The notes: generated from the sequence alone by a model not told the origin. A DNA stretch of 64,000 bases from Camarhynchus parvulus (GCF_901933205.1 NC_044584.1:14115001-14179000), one strand, 5' to 3'; shown: positions 12,159 to 24,644, numbered from the stretch's first letter. Made by a program: numbers and translations.

Positions 12159-15100
12159 AGCCTTGAAATTAAATAAATTAAAACAATTTTTACTTTAAGG
12201 GCTTTTAGCAAGGAAAGGATCTTTCTATGGCCAGGCCTGAAAGAGTCTTTAATGCTTGCAACCCCATGGGGCCAGGCTCTGTCTGTGAGCCCTGTGCCCA
12301 AAGACATGCAATGCATGGGGTCCTTCTGTACCAGAACTGCAGGTTATTGACCAGAAAGGCTCTGCCCTCCTTCCTCCATCCTGAGAAGGTGAACATGGGG
12401 TGAAGAATTTGGGAAGGAGCACAGAATGAGCCCCAATCACCAGCACACACTGCTCAGCCTCACTGCTGGGTCTCTGCAATCCCAGCAGCACCACAGGCAC
12501 AGCCAGGGCTCTGAAAACTCCTACCTAGGCTTCAATAGCAAGAGTCAGACTCAGTCTGCAGTCTGATCACAAATAAAAAGAAAGTGCATGTTGGAAAAAC
12601 AAGCTCTTAATCTGGTCTTGAATAGCGATTATGATGCATTTAGCATAAAATAATAGTTATGGAAAAAATAGGTTTTGTTTTCCATTTGCAGCAATGTGGT
12701 TCCCTGTGAGATTTAATTAATGGCTCTCATTTATTCTCTTATTTCTCCCTATTCTGTGAGTGCTGAGTATAAAAGAGCACATTTAATTTGGCTTCTAGGC
12801 AGCAAACAAGTTCATTTAATGTTGATATAGAAGCATCTCTGGATTTTAGAGGGAAAAGAGAGGAAGGGCCATGGAGGGGAAATGTGATTAGTACCATTGA
12901 TATCCTAGACAGCTTGAATGGCTTTAGCAATCAGAGAGAATTTTACTGAAAACCAAGTTTATATTACTGCACAACAATTCAGAGAATGGGGAATTATCTC
13001 CCATAGCACATTAGATAAATGGAGCCTGGAAGTTATAATCCACTTAACCTGGATGCAACATTTTGTCTTCTGAGGGATGTAGGATATGTTTGAGACACAT
13101 ACACCTATGCTCTCTTTTATCGTTTTCAATTAAGAAAATAAAATTTCCTTTGGATAATGTTATCTTGGGGAATATATTTCAAGTTAAGCAAATCTTCCTA
13201 TTGGATAAGACAGGCTATAGTACACATTTAAATGTGATATGGAAAGGGTCAGAGTGGGCAATCTGCAAAGTTCCTTCCACAGATATAGAAACCAGGGAAT
13301 GGGGAGGGTTTTGATTGATGGTTTGAGCAAATCAGCTAGAGGAAGACTATATTCCTTAAACTGAAGGAAGCTTTGCTACCAACTTGCATTTATTTCAAGA
13401 CCAAAGCTTCAGGCTTTCATTTCTACCACGCAGAGCCACTGGCATCCAGAACAGAAACCCAGTGCTATAAACTCACACCTGATTCTTTTACAAGAAAAAT
13501 GCTGCTCCTTAAAGGCAGATTAACTTCTTTTGAGGAGCGTGTGGTTTGCAGGAGAGGCTGGAACTGAAAGGAGCAGTCTATTGTTTCACCTGGCAATTAT
13601 TTCATGCTTTTATTTGGTTCACAGGGTCTGGAAAGATGATCAAAGTGAAAATGTTATGTTCCTATCTTGTGATAGCAAAAGAGAATTAAAAGAATAATAA
13701 AAGCCATGGAAGCATATGTTAGGGGTAAAAATTTCTCCTGATCCTTTGCAAAGGGCATCAGCAGGTAAGAGAGAATGCTGAGCAGCGCATGGTGCCTAAA
13801 AGCAGAAACATTTCAGTTTCCTGACTGTACATAATGTGAAGTTTGAATCCTGTTCAGTTGTGTCTAATATCATCTGCTCTTGATGTAGATCAGCCAGGAT
13901 GGAAGCACAGGTATCTCTGCTTCTAATGACATGACTAATTTGTTAAAAAGATTTGGAATGGGAAATAGGGATTTATATTTTGTCGCTGTACTTGTGTCAT
14001 TCATCAACTGCTTTTTTGCCTTTGGCAATGGACATATTGTCCTCTGGCATGAGTACTCACTTAGTTCATTTGGACTTTTGGTTTAATGGGGAATTTTTTC
14101 ATATTTATTACCACTGAAAGACATGGGACTTGGGCAATTTATGCATGCTATAGCCTTGGGCTGTTTATCCCCTCCCCTCCCTGTTCCCTTTTGAAAAAAT
14201 CCTCTTTATTATGTTTTCTGATAGAGTTCTAAAACCTAAAAGTATTGGCAGGAGAGGCTGGCAGAGCTGAGCAGCCAAGGGCCTTTTGGCCTTTGTGCAG
14301 ATCTCTCTGCACTGTAATGCTGTGCAATTTTCACCCCTCATTCTTCTCCCCGAACGTCCTCCCTGGTCTCTCCCAGCCCTGGGAAATGCACAATAGCAGC
14401 ACATTTGCTCACCAGATGTTCTCCTGTTTGGTCTTAGGAATAGCTTATAACATTTGACTGGAATAACACCAATGATTTGTCATTTCCCACCACCTTGGGT
14501 GGAAAATGAGTGCTCTTTGCACTGGTGGGAGCAATCCAGAGTATGAAGACATTGGAGGGTTTTTCAGGCAATTTTTGAATGAGTTTGAGACATGAAATAG
14601 GAGATGATTTGACCTGCACCCTGTGAGTGAAAGGCAATGACTGCTGCTGTTGACTCCTGAGTGGATATGCAGCTTTGTAAATAAAATGGTTAAATACAGC
14701 AACCTTCTGCGCTCAACTTTGTGTGCTCAGTTCTGTTATAGGAAGAAAGTAAGAAAAAATTTAGGGTGAGAATAAGCAGCTCTCTGCATGCATTTGTGTG
14801 CTGGATTCATGAGGCACCCAGCCTTGGAAGCACTTTGGATAGAAGTAGATGTCCTTTATTCATTGTGTTTTATGAACTGCATTTGGAGAGCATTATTTAG
14901 GATCAGAGAAGTTCTTTTTATTTTCTTCCCTGACATAGTTCTCAGTTTTATTCCCAATTGGTTGAGTTATCTGACCTGCTACCATTTATTTTTTTTTCCA
15001 AGAGAAAACCACAGAGTTGCTCTGATTTGCATTGGCTTTCAGATTCATTTGGCTTGGTAGAAAGTGCCTAATACAAAATCAAAGCAACAGATGCTCCTTG

Positions 15101-16469
15101 CTGGCTTTCTCTAGAGCTCACACACCTGCAAGTGCTTGCCATAAACTCGCTACAGGGGCTGCTCTTGGCCATCCTCCTGTATTTTTAATGTCACTGTCCT
15201 TTGGCAATACATAGATCTTAGTGAAACAAGATGGTTTTTTCTCTCCAAGCTGTATGCATGTTTTTTCTGCAGCCTGTTGTGCATTTTAGGCAGGCTGTGA
15301 GCTAATGATAAGATTGCTAAGGTGAATTCCCAGATCACCATGTTTTCTGCCAGAGATGAAAGGCCATGTAAATGTGCTTTTCTGGCTCCTTTCTCAGATA
15401 TAATTTCCCTGTTCTCTCTTTTTCCTCTGCACTCTACTGGCAATAGGGAATTGTAATATCTGTTTGCCTGCATGACCTCCTGCACAGTGTTATCAGGGTA
15501 CAATTATTAATTGAACATTACATATTTTCACCAAAGTTCCAATTTATAGTTAAAAATTTCCTCCAATTTGACTTTTATATTTCAATTTGTGCTAAATACT
15601 TCAAAATGTTATAATAAAATTAGCCTCCAAAATTGTTAGATAATGCCTCTTCCAGAAGAAAAATATCTGTTTTGAAGAGACTAAGTCAGATGTTTTAGAA
15701 TTTGCTGTATCCTCAACCAAGCAAGGGCAGCCAAACTAACCTTACCAACAGGGAAAAGCACTGAGAGCTCTGTTTTGAGCTGGGAATTCCAAGACTGCTG
15801 AGGCTCCTGTTCTACAACTAGAAACCCAGAAGCTCAGGACAAAAACAATTTGATGCTGAATGTCTGCAGTCCCATGCCAGAGCTGCTCTGTGGGACCTGG
15901 TGCCATTAGGGAATTCCTGCTCATCTGTCCCACAGACCCTGGATGTGTCAGGGATTTTACCATCTTACAGAATACAAGTGCCTAGCAAGTAAAATACATC
16001 GTAGCCCACTGTGATGGCAATAGAAATTTTGAATTTAAACAATTTCCTCGTTGAATAGGAGTATTTAATCAGGCACATAGGGCATGTGGGCAGAAGGAAG
16101 AGGATGCTTGCTCATACATTGGTTTTAGGGAACAATACAATTCCTTGGCATTCAACTGTAAATGCAAGTTTATGCAAGATCTGCAGCACATGTCCAAAGG
16201 AAAAACTGAGGTCCAGTAGAAAATTTGAATCTAGTTAAATTCTTTCTGCAAACTCTTTGGTTGGGGTCAAGTGGTAGAAAGAACAATTTAACCCTTCTTG
16301 GTGCATATGCAGTCAGGTTATTGATGTTCCTGTTATTTTGCCAAGTATTCAGAATGTGTGTGACATACATAGAACTGTGGCATTCCCTCATGGTAGGTCC
16401 TCAGGCACTGAAAGAGCTGATGACATTTTATAAAATGCAGTTATGTAAAGCATTGCTGGAGGCAAGACT

Positions 16470-16498
16470 GTGAAGCTAAAGCTTTACTTTAGCTTCAC
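16470..16498. repeat. Perfect 12-bp hairpin with 5-base loop
   Basis: GTGAAGCTAAAG (16470-16481) is followed by the loop CTTTA and its exact reverse complement CTTTAGCTTCAC (16487-16498). The stem is too short for a normal microRNA precursor. No U-run follows that would suggest a Pol III transcript end. Confidence 0.9.
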
Positions 16499-17365
16499 TT
16501 TACAATATAGAAAAAAGTTCTAATGTGTTTATCTGGTCTCAATTGTGATCAAAACTAGCCTAGGCTTATTAGTTACACTTAACAGGACTCTTCAGTTCAG
16601 CAACTGAAGGTATGTCTTAATTAGTGGAACAGGAAGGCAAAATTATTCTTCATATTTTAACTTGGTTATACTCATTCATAGCTTATTGAACTAATTAGAA
16701 TCCCCAGACAACCTCTTATTTTTATCTAAAATAATAATGTTCCACATCTCATCACTGATTTAGTATTTCTTTTTAACTGGAGTGCTATGGAATCTAAATT
16801 TAGACAGGAACTCTGAACAGGGACAGTTTTGGCATAGCTTACCAAGGAATTGCTCATGCATCATCCCACCACAGATTTGGATGAGTAATGCATTTTTGTA
16901 ATGAGCAGTGCATCTTTGTCAATCTTCAGGTGTAATTGGGAATACATAACTCTCTCTAGTGCCACATGTAATACAGTTTTGGGGTCCTGTGTGATTAAAA
17001 TGGGAATGAGACATGTCAGTGACATTATACCAGTATTAACACTGTGGGTTGGGAAATAGCAGGTGTGAGCAAGGAAGGAAAGGATCTCCTTGCAATGATA
17101 CCTATTTAAGGTGTGCTAAATTTCTGCAACTTGAATCATTCCTGTTTAAATGTGGTAAAGTTCTAGAACTTGATCAATGAAGGGCAAAAGTAGATATTTT
17201 CATCTGTCTTATTGATAACTTTTCAAACGTTTTCTGATCCTAATGCTTCTCTTGGTGACTCTGTTAGCTATGGTCAAGCAATTCCTGTGAGTGTATTAAG
17301 GTTGCAAGTGCATTCATCTGCTCAAGAATTAAGACTCCAATGGCTGGTCTACTCATATTTTTTAC

Positions 17366-17382
17366 TTTTTTTTTTTTTTTTT
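17366..17382. repeat. T17 homopolymer
   Basis: Seventeen T followed by AGAGG. It resembles a splice acceptor by chance. The open frame downstream (to 17469) has no recognisable protein. Confidence 0.9.
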
Positions 17383-17710
17383 AGAGGAAGATTCTCTAAA
17401 AGATTCTCAGATGGCAGGCTTCGGGAAGCCTGGGATTCGGTTTTATTCACTTTCACTGACATATGGTGAAGTTGATTTGTGTTGACCATTAAGTTTGCAG
17501 TGTCTGTGTACCTCAAGATGTGCAAATATTCTTTGAAAGCTACAGTAGATTCAGGCTTGTAAATTGTTATAGCAGTTAATGAGTGACTAAGGGAGAGCAG
17601 AAAAGAAAATTATAAGCCAAACAAATGGATTGTGACAAGCAGTCTTTGTGTAAATTACTGTACATAACTGCACAGTATTTCCTGCAAATTGTGCTCTACA
17701 AGTTGAAGAT

Positions 17711-17790
17711 GTAATTAATGAAGTACTTTAACAGATTAGTATTTGAGTAATTTTTCTTATTAGTAATTGCTAATGCCAGCTAGGAGAATT
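17711..17790. promoter_or_regulatory. TAAT-core cluster, possible conserved element
   Basis: TAATTA lies at 17712-17717, followed by GATTAGT, AGTAATT, TTATTAGTAATTGC and CTAATG within 80 bp. The sequence is not a simple repeat. A homeodomain-bound enhancer is possible but is inferred only from motif density in AT-rich DNA. Confidence 0.18.
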
Positions 17791-17935
17791 TTATTACCTT
17801 GCCTGGGCTTGGAGATTTATTTATGGAAGCTGTGGTCACAGATTAGTAGAGGTTTTGTGGGTGGGGTTTTTTTTAGGTTTTTTTTGACACTTCAGTCCAA
17901 AGTAATTATTGGTTAGGCTTGGTGTGAAATACCAA

Positions 17936-17951
17936 TTTTTTTTTTTTTTTT
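17936..17951. repeat. T16 homopolymer
   Basis: An uninterrupted T run following ACCAA. A further T-rich stretch lies 50-70 bases upstream. Confidence 0.85.
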
Positions 17952-18003
17952 CCTAAGTCATTCTAGTACTTGGAGATTTCTAGGCTTGAAATAACATCTG
18001 CAG

Positions 18004-18027
18004 ACACACACACACACACACACACAC
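18004..18027. repeat. (AC)12 microsatellite
   Basis: Twelve uninterrupted AC units, flanked by CAG and GCA. A likely polymorphic dinucleotide repeat. Confidence 0.97.
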
Positions 18028-19446
18028 GCATCTATCAGACATTTTATTTTCAGCAGAAACCCCTTGGAAAACCAAACTGGTAAATAGCTACTAGCATATA
18101 AAGATAAACATGTTTCACTGGGTACAGCAACCTTGTACTGATGTGGATGGAGAAGCCAGTGGCACAGATCAGTGACACAGTGCTTGGGAAGCTTTCCCAC
18201 GTGTCTGGTTGCAGTCATGAACTGGTTCATGCAGCAGAACATGATACTCCAAGCCAAGAGGTTGTATTTAGATACATAAAAGTATGTGGATGTATCCTTT
18301 GGCTTCTACTATTCCTTAAATCCTATTCTAACACCCATGAAATTATGGAGCAGTGTGCTGCAGCTTGAGTTTTGTGCTGGATCTCTTAAACATGCTCCAA
18401 AGCAGTGGGGCACAGGAGCAGTGCTGCAGCTGAGCATGGATTGATTTGAACAGGACTTTGTGATTTATTGCATCAGGTGGAACAGCAGGGTACAAGGCAG
18501 CATGCTATGATTAGATTTAAGCAACATAACTCAATGTGATGTCTGACATGTCGAGAGGGGAAGGCATTCATTTTTCTGGTCAGCCAGTATTAATTCCCCT
18601 ACCTTATGTCCAGCATAATTTTTCAAAGAATCAGAAGAGTGGGGGAAAGTTTACAAGGAGAGATAAATGTAGTTTTTCTGACCAAGGAATGTCATGAACA
18701 GAATGATTTATAATAGATGGATAATCTAAGTTTATATCTGGCTGTTTTAGCTGTAACTAGCAGTTAGATGGAATCCTTCAAGACCAAATCATCCCTAATC
18801 CTAGTTCAGAGCTTCTGTTCTTACAGCCCATCTGTTCACTTGACAAATTTGTCAAATTTCAGAAGACTGTTGCTTTGTAATTTTACATACCCCAAAAATG
18901 CTGCTGCATAAATAAATCAAAGTGAAAACTGAAGAACTTTGGCTTGGTATAAAATATTTTACCCATTATATCGGCAGAATTTTTTAAAAATTCTCAATTG
19001 TTTCACGATAACTCTGATATATTTATTTTCGTGTCTGGTAAGGAAGACTCATTAATCTACTAAATTTTTTTCTCACCAAATATTTCTGTTCCAAACTGTT
19101 TGCATGTGATTTTGCTAGTCTGTGCCTCCAATTCTAAAAGGTGAGACACCTGAATCAATCCAGAAAAAAAAAATCAAGGAATTCCTTCGATAAGAGATTA
19201 TGCCCACTAAGCTAGTTAATTAGGACAGCTTTGTATTTAATTTATTTGGTTTTGTTGATCTTTTTTTGCCACGACAGAGGTTCTGGTACCGGGAAAAATG
19301 CCAGCAGAATTGCAGAGATGTTTTATGTAGTAGACCTGTGTGTGGTGGGGACTGGGCAAGGCTGGGCTGTGCACCCAGAGCTGGCTGTGCAGCACAGCAC
19401 CAAGGTGGGTTGTGCAGCTCCAGCTGAAGTGGGAGCATGGGGATGC

Positions 19447-19452
19447 ATTTCC
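19447..19452. repeat. Left target-site duplication of LTR, ATTTCC
   Basis: The hexamer ATTTCC directly precedes the TG start of the solo LTR and is repeated exactly after its CA end. Six-base duplications are usual for class II (alpha/beta-retrovirus-like, ERVK-type) integration. Confidence 0.85.
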
Positions 19453-19863
19453 TGTGGTATTCCCACCTCTGAACAGAGAGAGGTTTAGCTTTCTCAGGAT
19501 TCTCCTGAGAGAAGCTGTCCAAGAAGAAGGGAAAACAATTCTTATCTCTGCTTGCTTCTTCTGTTGTTTTGCACATGTGGAATGTGTTGGAATATTGTTT
19601 ATCTGCAGGAATTTGGTAATTGGATCCTGGTGGAGATTGTTTATGTTAATTAGCCTATCAGGTCCAAGCTGTGTGGACTGTTGGTCTGCAGAGAGTCATG
19701 AGTTTTTCAGTAGTTAGTAGTAAGTATTCTTTAGTATTCTTTGTAGTATAGATTAGTATAATGTAATATAATATAGTTTTAATAAAGCGAATGTTCAGCA
19801 TTCTGAAACCTTGGAGTCAGATGCCAATCCTTCCCAGACGTTGGGGTCTCCTGTTTTACTACA
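19453..19863 (+). mobile_element. Solo LTR of an endogenous retrovirus
   Basis: This 411-bp element starts TGTGGTA and ends TACTACA. The ends form the short imperfect inverted repeat and TG...CA termini typical of retroviral LTRs, and an exact 6-bp ATTTCC duplication flanks it. An AATAAA signal sits at 19781-19786, about 77 bases before the end, so the R/U5 part is on the right and the element reads on the plus strand. The 3' part (a TATAATATAGTTTTAATAAA-like region, then CTGAAACCTTGGAGTCAGAT) resembles LTRs I associate with songbird genomes. No primer-binding site, coding region or second LTR is present, so the provirus was lost by LTR-LTR recombination. Family assignment is from memory, and the 6-bp duplication favours class II. 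Confidence 0.88.
19781..19786 (+). terminator. LTR polyadenylation signal AATAAA
   Basis: AATAAA inside the plus-strand solo LTR, following an AT-rich run. Its position, tens of bases before the LTR end, fits the R/U5 boundary signal and sets the orientation. Confidence 0.75.
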
Positions 19864-19869
19864 ATTTCC
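19864..19869. repeat. Right target-site duplication of LTR, ATTTCC
   Basis: Exact copy of the hexamer at 19447-19452, directly after the LTR's CA terminus. Confidence 0.85.
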
Positions 19870-21334
19870 TGCCTCCTGCACCTTGTGTAGCTCTTCTCTC
19901 TGTGCTGCTGCTGGGGATAAGGTGGAGCTGTAGATATTTCTGCACCTTAGCAGCATCTCTGATTTCTCCATTGCATCCTTCTGTAGCCCTGGGCTCAGCC
20001 TCAGAGGCACCAAAAGCTACACATTGGAGTGAATCCATGCTGGAACCTCCTTGTTTTCAACCTGCCAAGAAACACTTGGAGAAGGACAATGAGAGGCTCT
20101 GCCTTTCAGTGGCAGGGGTAGAATTTCCCTTCCTGCACTGTCGTGTACGTTTCTCATGTCCTTAAATTCAGTCCAGGGTTAAAAAATGACCCAGGTTCAG
20201 CAATTCCTCAGTCACAGGAATGAGCTTTATCTCAGCTTTCTGGCTGTAGCTTTCTCCTACATGGGAGCTCTGGGGAAGAACCTCTTAGACCTTACCCCTT
20301 CTTGAGGCACAGGAGAGCTTCCACCACGTGGAAATGTGTAAAGGCTAATGAAAAACTTCTCTTAATGAGAATCTGAGGGAAGAACTGCACAGCACAGCAA
20401 AGATGAAGCTTCTTAACTGACGAAACAAAATATCTCTTTAATGATTCTTTTCTTAATATTCTCCCTTGGGCAATTTCTGAATTATTTCTGGATTTTGTTT
20501 TTTGTTTTTTCTCTGGCCAAATAAGGGCTAAGAAAAGTAAGAGCTCTTTAAGAAATACTGGTAACAAAGGAAGTAATTTGTTTTGTGACTGAATAAAATA
20601 ACCCCACAGATTTCAGGATAATGCATTATCAATATCTTAGAAGGTATCAGGAATTATCAATTTAAGCACGTTCAGGTTTTCTCCAGGGAAGGATCTTGGT
20701 GACAAAGAGAACAAGTGGCTGAGGGGAGTTGGTGTGATGTAGTTGCAAACCTCTAAAGGTTAATTTGATGGGTCTCATGAGATCCATCTCAGTTTTGTTC
20801 TTTGCCATAGTGCTTGTTCTGCCATGCTGTGAGTGTGTGCAAAGAAGGTTTTAAGGAGGAAGGCAGCCTAATGGCTGGGATAAGTCATGTTTTGGTCTCC
20901 TGTTTTAAGGCCGCCAGAATTTAATATTCAAGTAAGATGCAATTAATAATGGGTGGTCATTTAGAATAGGATTTTCTCAGCTAGTCATTGCAGGTTATTT
21001 GTTTTACTGAGGAAAAAATTCTCCATGGAAAGAGATCCAGGCTGCCCCTGAAGAGAGGTAATGAGGTGGTACATGGAAGTGTATTCCTGAGGTGTCCATC
21101 ATGCCCACTGACACCCGCATGCATTTGCTGGGTGCTGGTGAAAATTCCCTGCACCATTTCAAAAGTAAATGACTGTGTGTAGGTAATTTGTCCATGCCAC
21201 TGAAATTGTATTCTAAGTAATGGACTGGTGTGCCAGGGTGCATCACACAGAAATGATTCTTAGAGTGAGCAACCCTCATTTAGAGTGTATCGAGTACCAA
21301 ACCATGTGAGGAATATCAGAACTTCACATCAGGT

Positions 21335-21354
21335 TCTTCTATGATCATAGAAGA
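21335..21354. repeat. Perfect 20-bp palindrome
   Basis: TCTTCTATGATCATAGAAGA equals its own reverse complement with no spacer. It contains TGATCA at the centre. It could be a protein-binding dyad or chance; no neighbouring feature explains it. Confidence 0.92.
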
Positions 21355-22679
21355 GTCAATGTTTGAGTACAGAGTTCAGGGAAGAAATTTCATCAGCGTG
21401 TTTCTGCTGCTTTGCATGTAAGAGATGCAGAGGATTCTGAAAACAGAATTCTCTGTTTTGAAGATCTTTCCTAGACACCCCCTGCCAGCCAGCTCTAGGC
21501 CTGTGGTCCCATTTAGTGCTGGTACCTTCAAATGCACAGCTCTGCTCAGGCAATTTTGGCTTATTTTGTGCAGTGGTCTGTGCTCTGAAGTGACTCCTTG
21601 TTTCTGTGCTAAAAATACCCATGGCCTCAGGGTGTGCAGGTGTTGCAGGTGCTGTCCCAGTGTCTCTGCTGGCTGGTGGGATGCTGAAGCAGCTGGTGGC
21701 TTGTGCTACAATCCACCCCCTGTGCTCCACCTGCCCAGAGGGCTCAGGTGTCTCTGGCATTGCCGGCAGCCAGCTGGGCTTTCTTCTACACAACTTGATC
21801 TTTGCATGTTAGTGCAGCAGCATGACCTTAATTCCTGCACCATGATTGAATCTGTAGAAAATCTGGAGTCTGTTCCTCTTTTGCCCCTTTCTCCCCCTCC
21901 TGCTGATATCTGTTTCTATTTCTATTTTCCTGCTCCCTCAAAAGAAGTTTTAATACATGATCTTCACAAGAAGGAAACATCCAAGAGTATTTCTCTGACA
22001 ACCAGTGAAAAGTAGCAGCAGTGTGTGTTGATTTGTTAATGTTTGTTGGAAAAAAGCTCCAATTAATTTCTAAAAGTTTGGCTCCAAAAGAGATTTGACC
22101 TTTGTGTCTTAGGATGACTATATGAGCTAAATCTTGTGACAAAATCTTGGAAATGGCCTAATTTCTACTATTACCATGGTGAGATACAATTTCTATGGAG
22201 CAGAATGGGGTCCAGTGTTTGCCAGGCATTTTTCTGACTCTGCAACTGAACTGCCTAAAAAAGTTGATAAACTTTGGCATATTAATTAATCACAGTGATT
22301 TGATGGCAAGCAAATTTCACTTCATGGATTTTATGGATATTGTTTACTCAGCCATTCTTATTTGAGTATTTTCTTGTTCAGATCTTGACAGGCTACCTGG
22401 ATCAATGAAAATATTTAATGCTTGTTCATTTACTGTTTGAATGAAGCCACACCTGCTGCAGCTTTTAGCTGGCAGTGATATTGTTCAGAGATTGTTATGC
22501 CATTCTGTCAACAGAAGTTCTTAAAAACAACACAATTTCTGTGGCAGAAATGTGTTCTTATAACTGAATTCTTCTGTTTGTGTGTAGTTCATTGGAACAC
22601 CAGCATGAAACTGAACTCTGATAACACAAATATGTCAGTATTTCATTGTTACAGCAGATAGTTGGAGAAATAGTTGGGT

Positions 22680-22716
22680 GTTTTTTTGGTGTTTTTTTTT
22701 TTTGGGTTTTTTTTTT
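22680..22716. repeat. T-rich low-complexity tract
   Basis: Three long T runs separated by GG, GGTG and GGG. No clean repeat unit. Confidence 0.8.
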
Positions 22717-23683
22717 CCCTCTAGAAACTATGGCTAAATCATTCTGAATGGATTTATGACTCATTTTTCTTCTGTGGGCATTCTTATGGCAGCAATATGG
22801 TCTCAGCACAGTGTTAAAATGCCCATATTGAAAGAAGGAGAAATAAAAACACCACTTGCAAAAGCAGATTCATGGGAAAGAAGTGAAGAATAATCCTGAC
22901 TTCCAGGGGGATTGAGGCTCAAAACTTCACAATTTTTTAAAATAACACAGACCTCCCACTGTTTTTCCTTCTTCTCATTTCCTTATTCTTGAGCTTCCTT
23001 TTCAGGGGCTAATCTAGGCCAAAGAAGAGAGAGATATTAAGGGAATAGGTTTCTAAATTATCCATCTTTTTAATAATCTCTTTAATTACCATGACTGTTT
23101 ATACATTTTAGCTGAAACTGCACCAAGTAATTTGGCTTTTGCATCACTCTGGCTGATATTGACTGTTCATGCAGTAGCTTGAAGAAGTTTATGGCAAAGG
23201 ACAGTCATTAACTTGTCAGTGAGAAATGGCCTCATTTATAAATGTAGATGTATAAACTCAACACACCTTCAATTCTGCTTTCAAATGCTTCACTGGAATA
23301 ATACCTGAAAAACTAACAAAAGTGTTTGGCCATGAATAAATTCTGATGTATGGATCTTCTATCAGCCTGCTTGTGCCTTTCTGAAATGAAGCAATTATGT
23401 AAAAAAATGATACTAGGTGCACAGATTCTTTTATGTAGGAATTTCTTATTGATTTTGCAAAGACTTTCTGTCATCTGGAAGAAACTGAGGCTCTTCATTT
23501 GGCAAATATGAACACATTATTAAAGAAAAAGAAACCACTCCACTAATGTGGGTGCACTTCCAGTCATTTGCCAACACTGACAAATTGAGCCAATATTATC
23601 AAAAATAGCACTTCTCTCTCTTTTTTTTTTTTTTCCCCAGATGCTCCAAAGCAATTACTGTGAAAGCTCTTCTTGGTAATGAG

Positions 23684-23755
23684 CACTATCCCTGTTTCAG
23701 AAATGGAGAAATCAAAGCTACAGTAAAATCTAACCAGGGGCAGAAATTAAATATC
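23684..23755 (-). mobile_element. Possible MIR-like ancient SINE fragment
   Basis: The plus strand reads GAGCACTATCCCTGTTTCAG, then AAATGGAGAAATCAAAGCTACAG. This follows the order of the reverse complement of the MIR/CORE-SINE body, in which a CCCATTTTACAGATGAGGAAACTGAGG-like segment precedes the gene-derived part. Divergence is high, as expected for elements inserted early in amniote evolution. Boundaries are approximate and the assignment is by eye. Confidence 0.42.
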
Positions 23756-24644
23756 AAAAATTAGACGAAAAACCCTGTGGTTATTGAAGATTTTTGGTTC
23801 CCTCACCAGAAAAGTGCATGTTCTTTGATCACATGGTCTGGATGCCCTTGAATAAAATTAAATAAGTCTTTAATGAGTATTGTAGTAGTGTCAGCCTCTG
23901 CTCTTACTCTACTTGCTTAAAAATTATACTGGTTTCCCACTCTAAACAGTCTGGGGATGTGAGAGATCTGTGTCCTCTTTGCCAGTGTTAAATTAGGGCT
24001 TGACTGGAAGATACACACAGCATTTCTTAGGGAAGAGTGCCAGTTTGTGAGTTCCACAGAGATTAGTGAAGGATGTTTAAGTGTTAAACTGTTGGAGCCT
24101 TGATTCCCACCTTCACCTTCTGCCCCGAGCACTTGGGTAGGGGTGTGGAAGTCAGAGGTTTCAATGTGAGCATCTTGGGAGGATTTCTTCAGGGATTTGG
24201 ATTCATGTTTGGATTGTTCCTCACCGTCAGGGCCATGTCAGTTTTCAGACAGAAGCTTGTCCAGGTATTCTGCAAAGCAGGAACAAACCAATCCTTAAGA
24301 GACTGTAAATCAATATGGGGACTGTGATGACTTAATTCAATGCGGAAATGGGATTTCTCCATCTCTGGAAACTGTTGAAAGTGCTGCTTCAGCTGAGCTA
24401 CCTGCAATTGTTAGGTACTGCACGTTTCAGGATTTCTCCTTATATGCAAGCATAGTCCAGATCTCCACAAACAGAGAAACCTGTCATTCACCTGGGTCCC
24501 TGAATCGAAATGGGTGTGGACTGGGCCAGTTTCTCATTGCTTTTACTTCACAAAGTTTCTTAGTTTAGTACACCTGTGCTGTACCTCACAGAAGAGATGA
24601 AATATCTTGTCATGCTGTGTCCCCAAGGCAGACTATGCTCCCAA

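Larger units (their letters stand above)
12159..19446. other. Non-coding DNA
   Basis: Mostly AT-rich, with slightly GC-richer patches near 12230-12500, 15740-15960 and 19330-19440. Frames are under about 120 codons and none is recognised. It contains a perfect hairpin at 16470-16498, a TAAT-core cluster at 17711-17790, T17 and T16 runs near 17366 and 17936, and a CA microsatellite at 18004-18027. No RNA gene or element boundary was found elsewhere. Confidence 0.65.
19870..24644. other. Non-coding DNA between two solo LTRs
   Basis: The longest open frame of the window lies here (21425-22015, plus strand, 196 codons). It crosses a GC-richer patch, is rich in Cys, Pro, Leu and Ser, matches no family I know, and faces a 145-codon frame on the other strand, so I treat it as chance. 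The stretch also holds a 20-bp palindrome (21335-21354), T-rich runs at about 22680-22716 and 23621-23634, and a MIR-like trace at 23684-23755. No exon was recognised. Confidence 0.6.

Noticed and set aside
17380..17469. Open frame after a T17 tract and AG, resembling an exon
   Set aside because: The acceptor look comes from the homopolymer; there is no donor site in frame before the stop and no known protein.
23635..23676. Exon-like piece after a long T run ending CCCCAG, with GTAATG downstream
   Set aside because: The donor is weak, the piece runs into the MIR-like region, and no protein family is visible.
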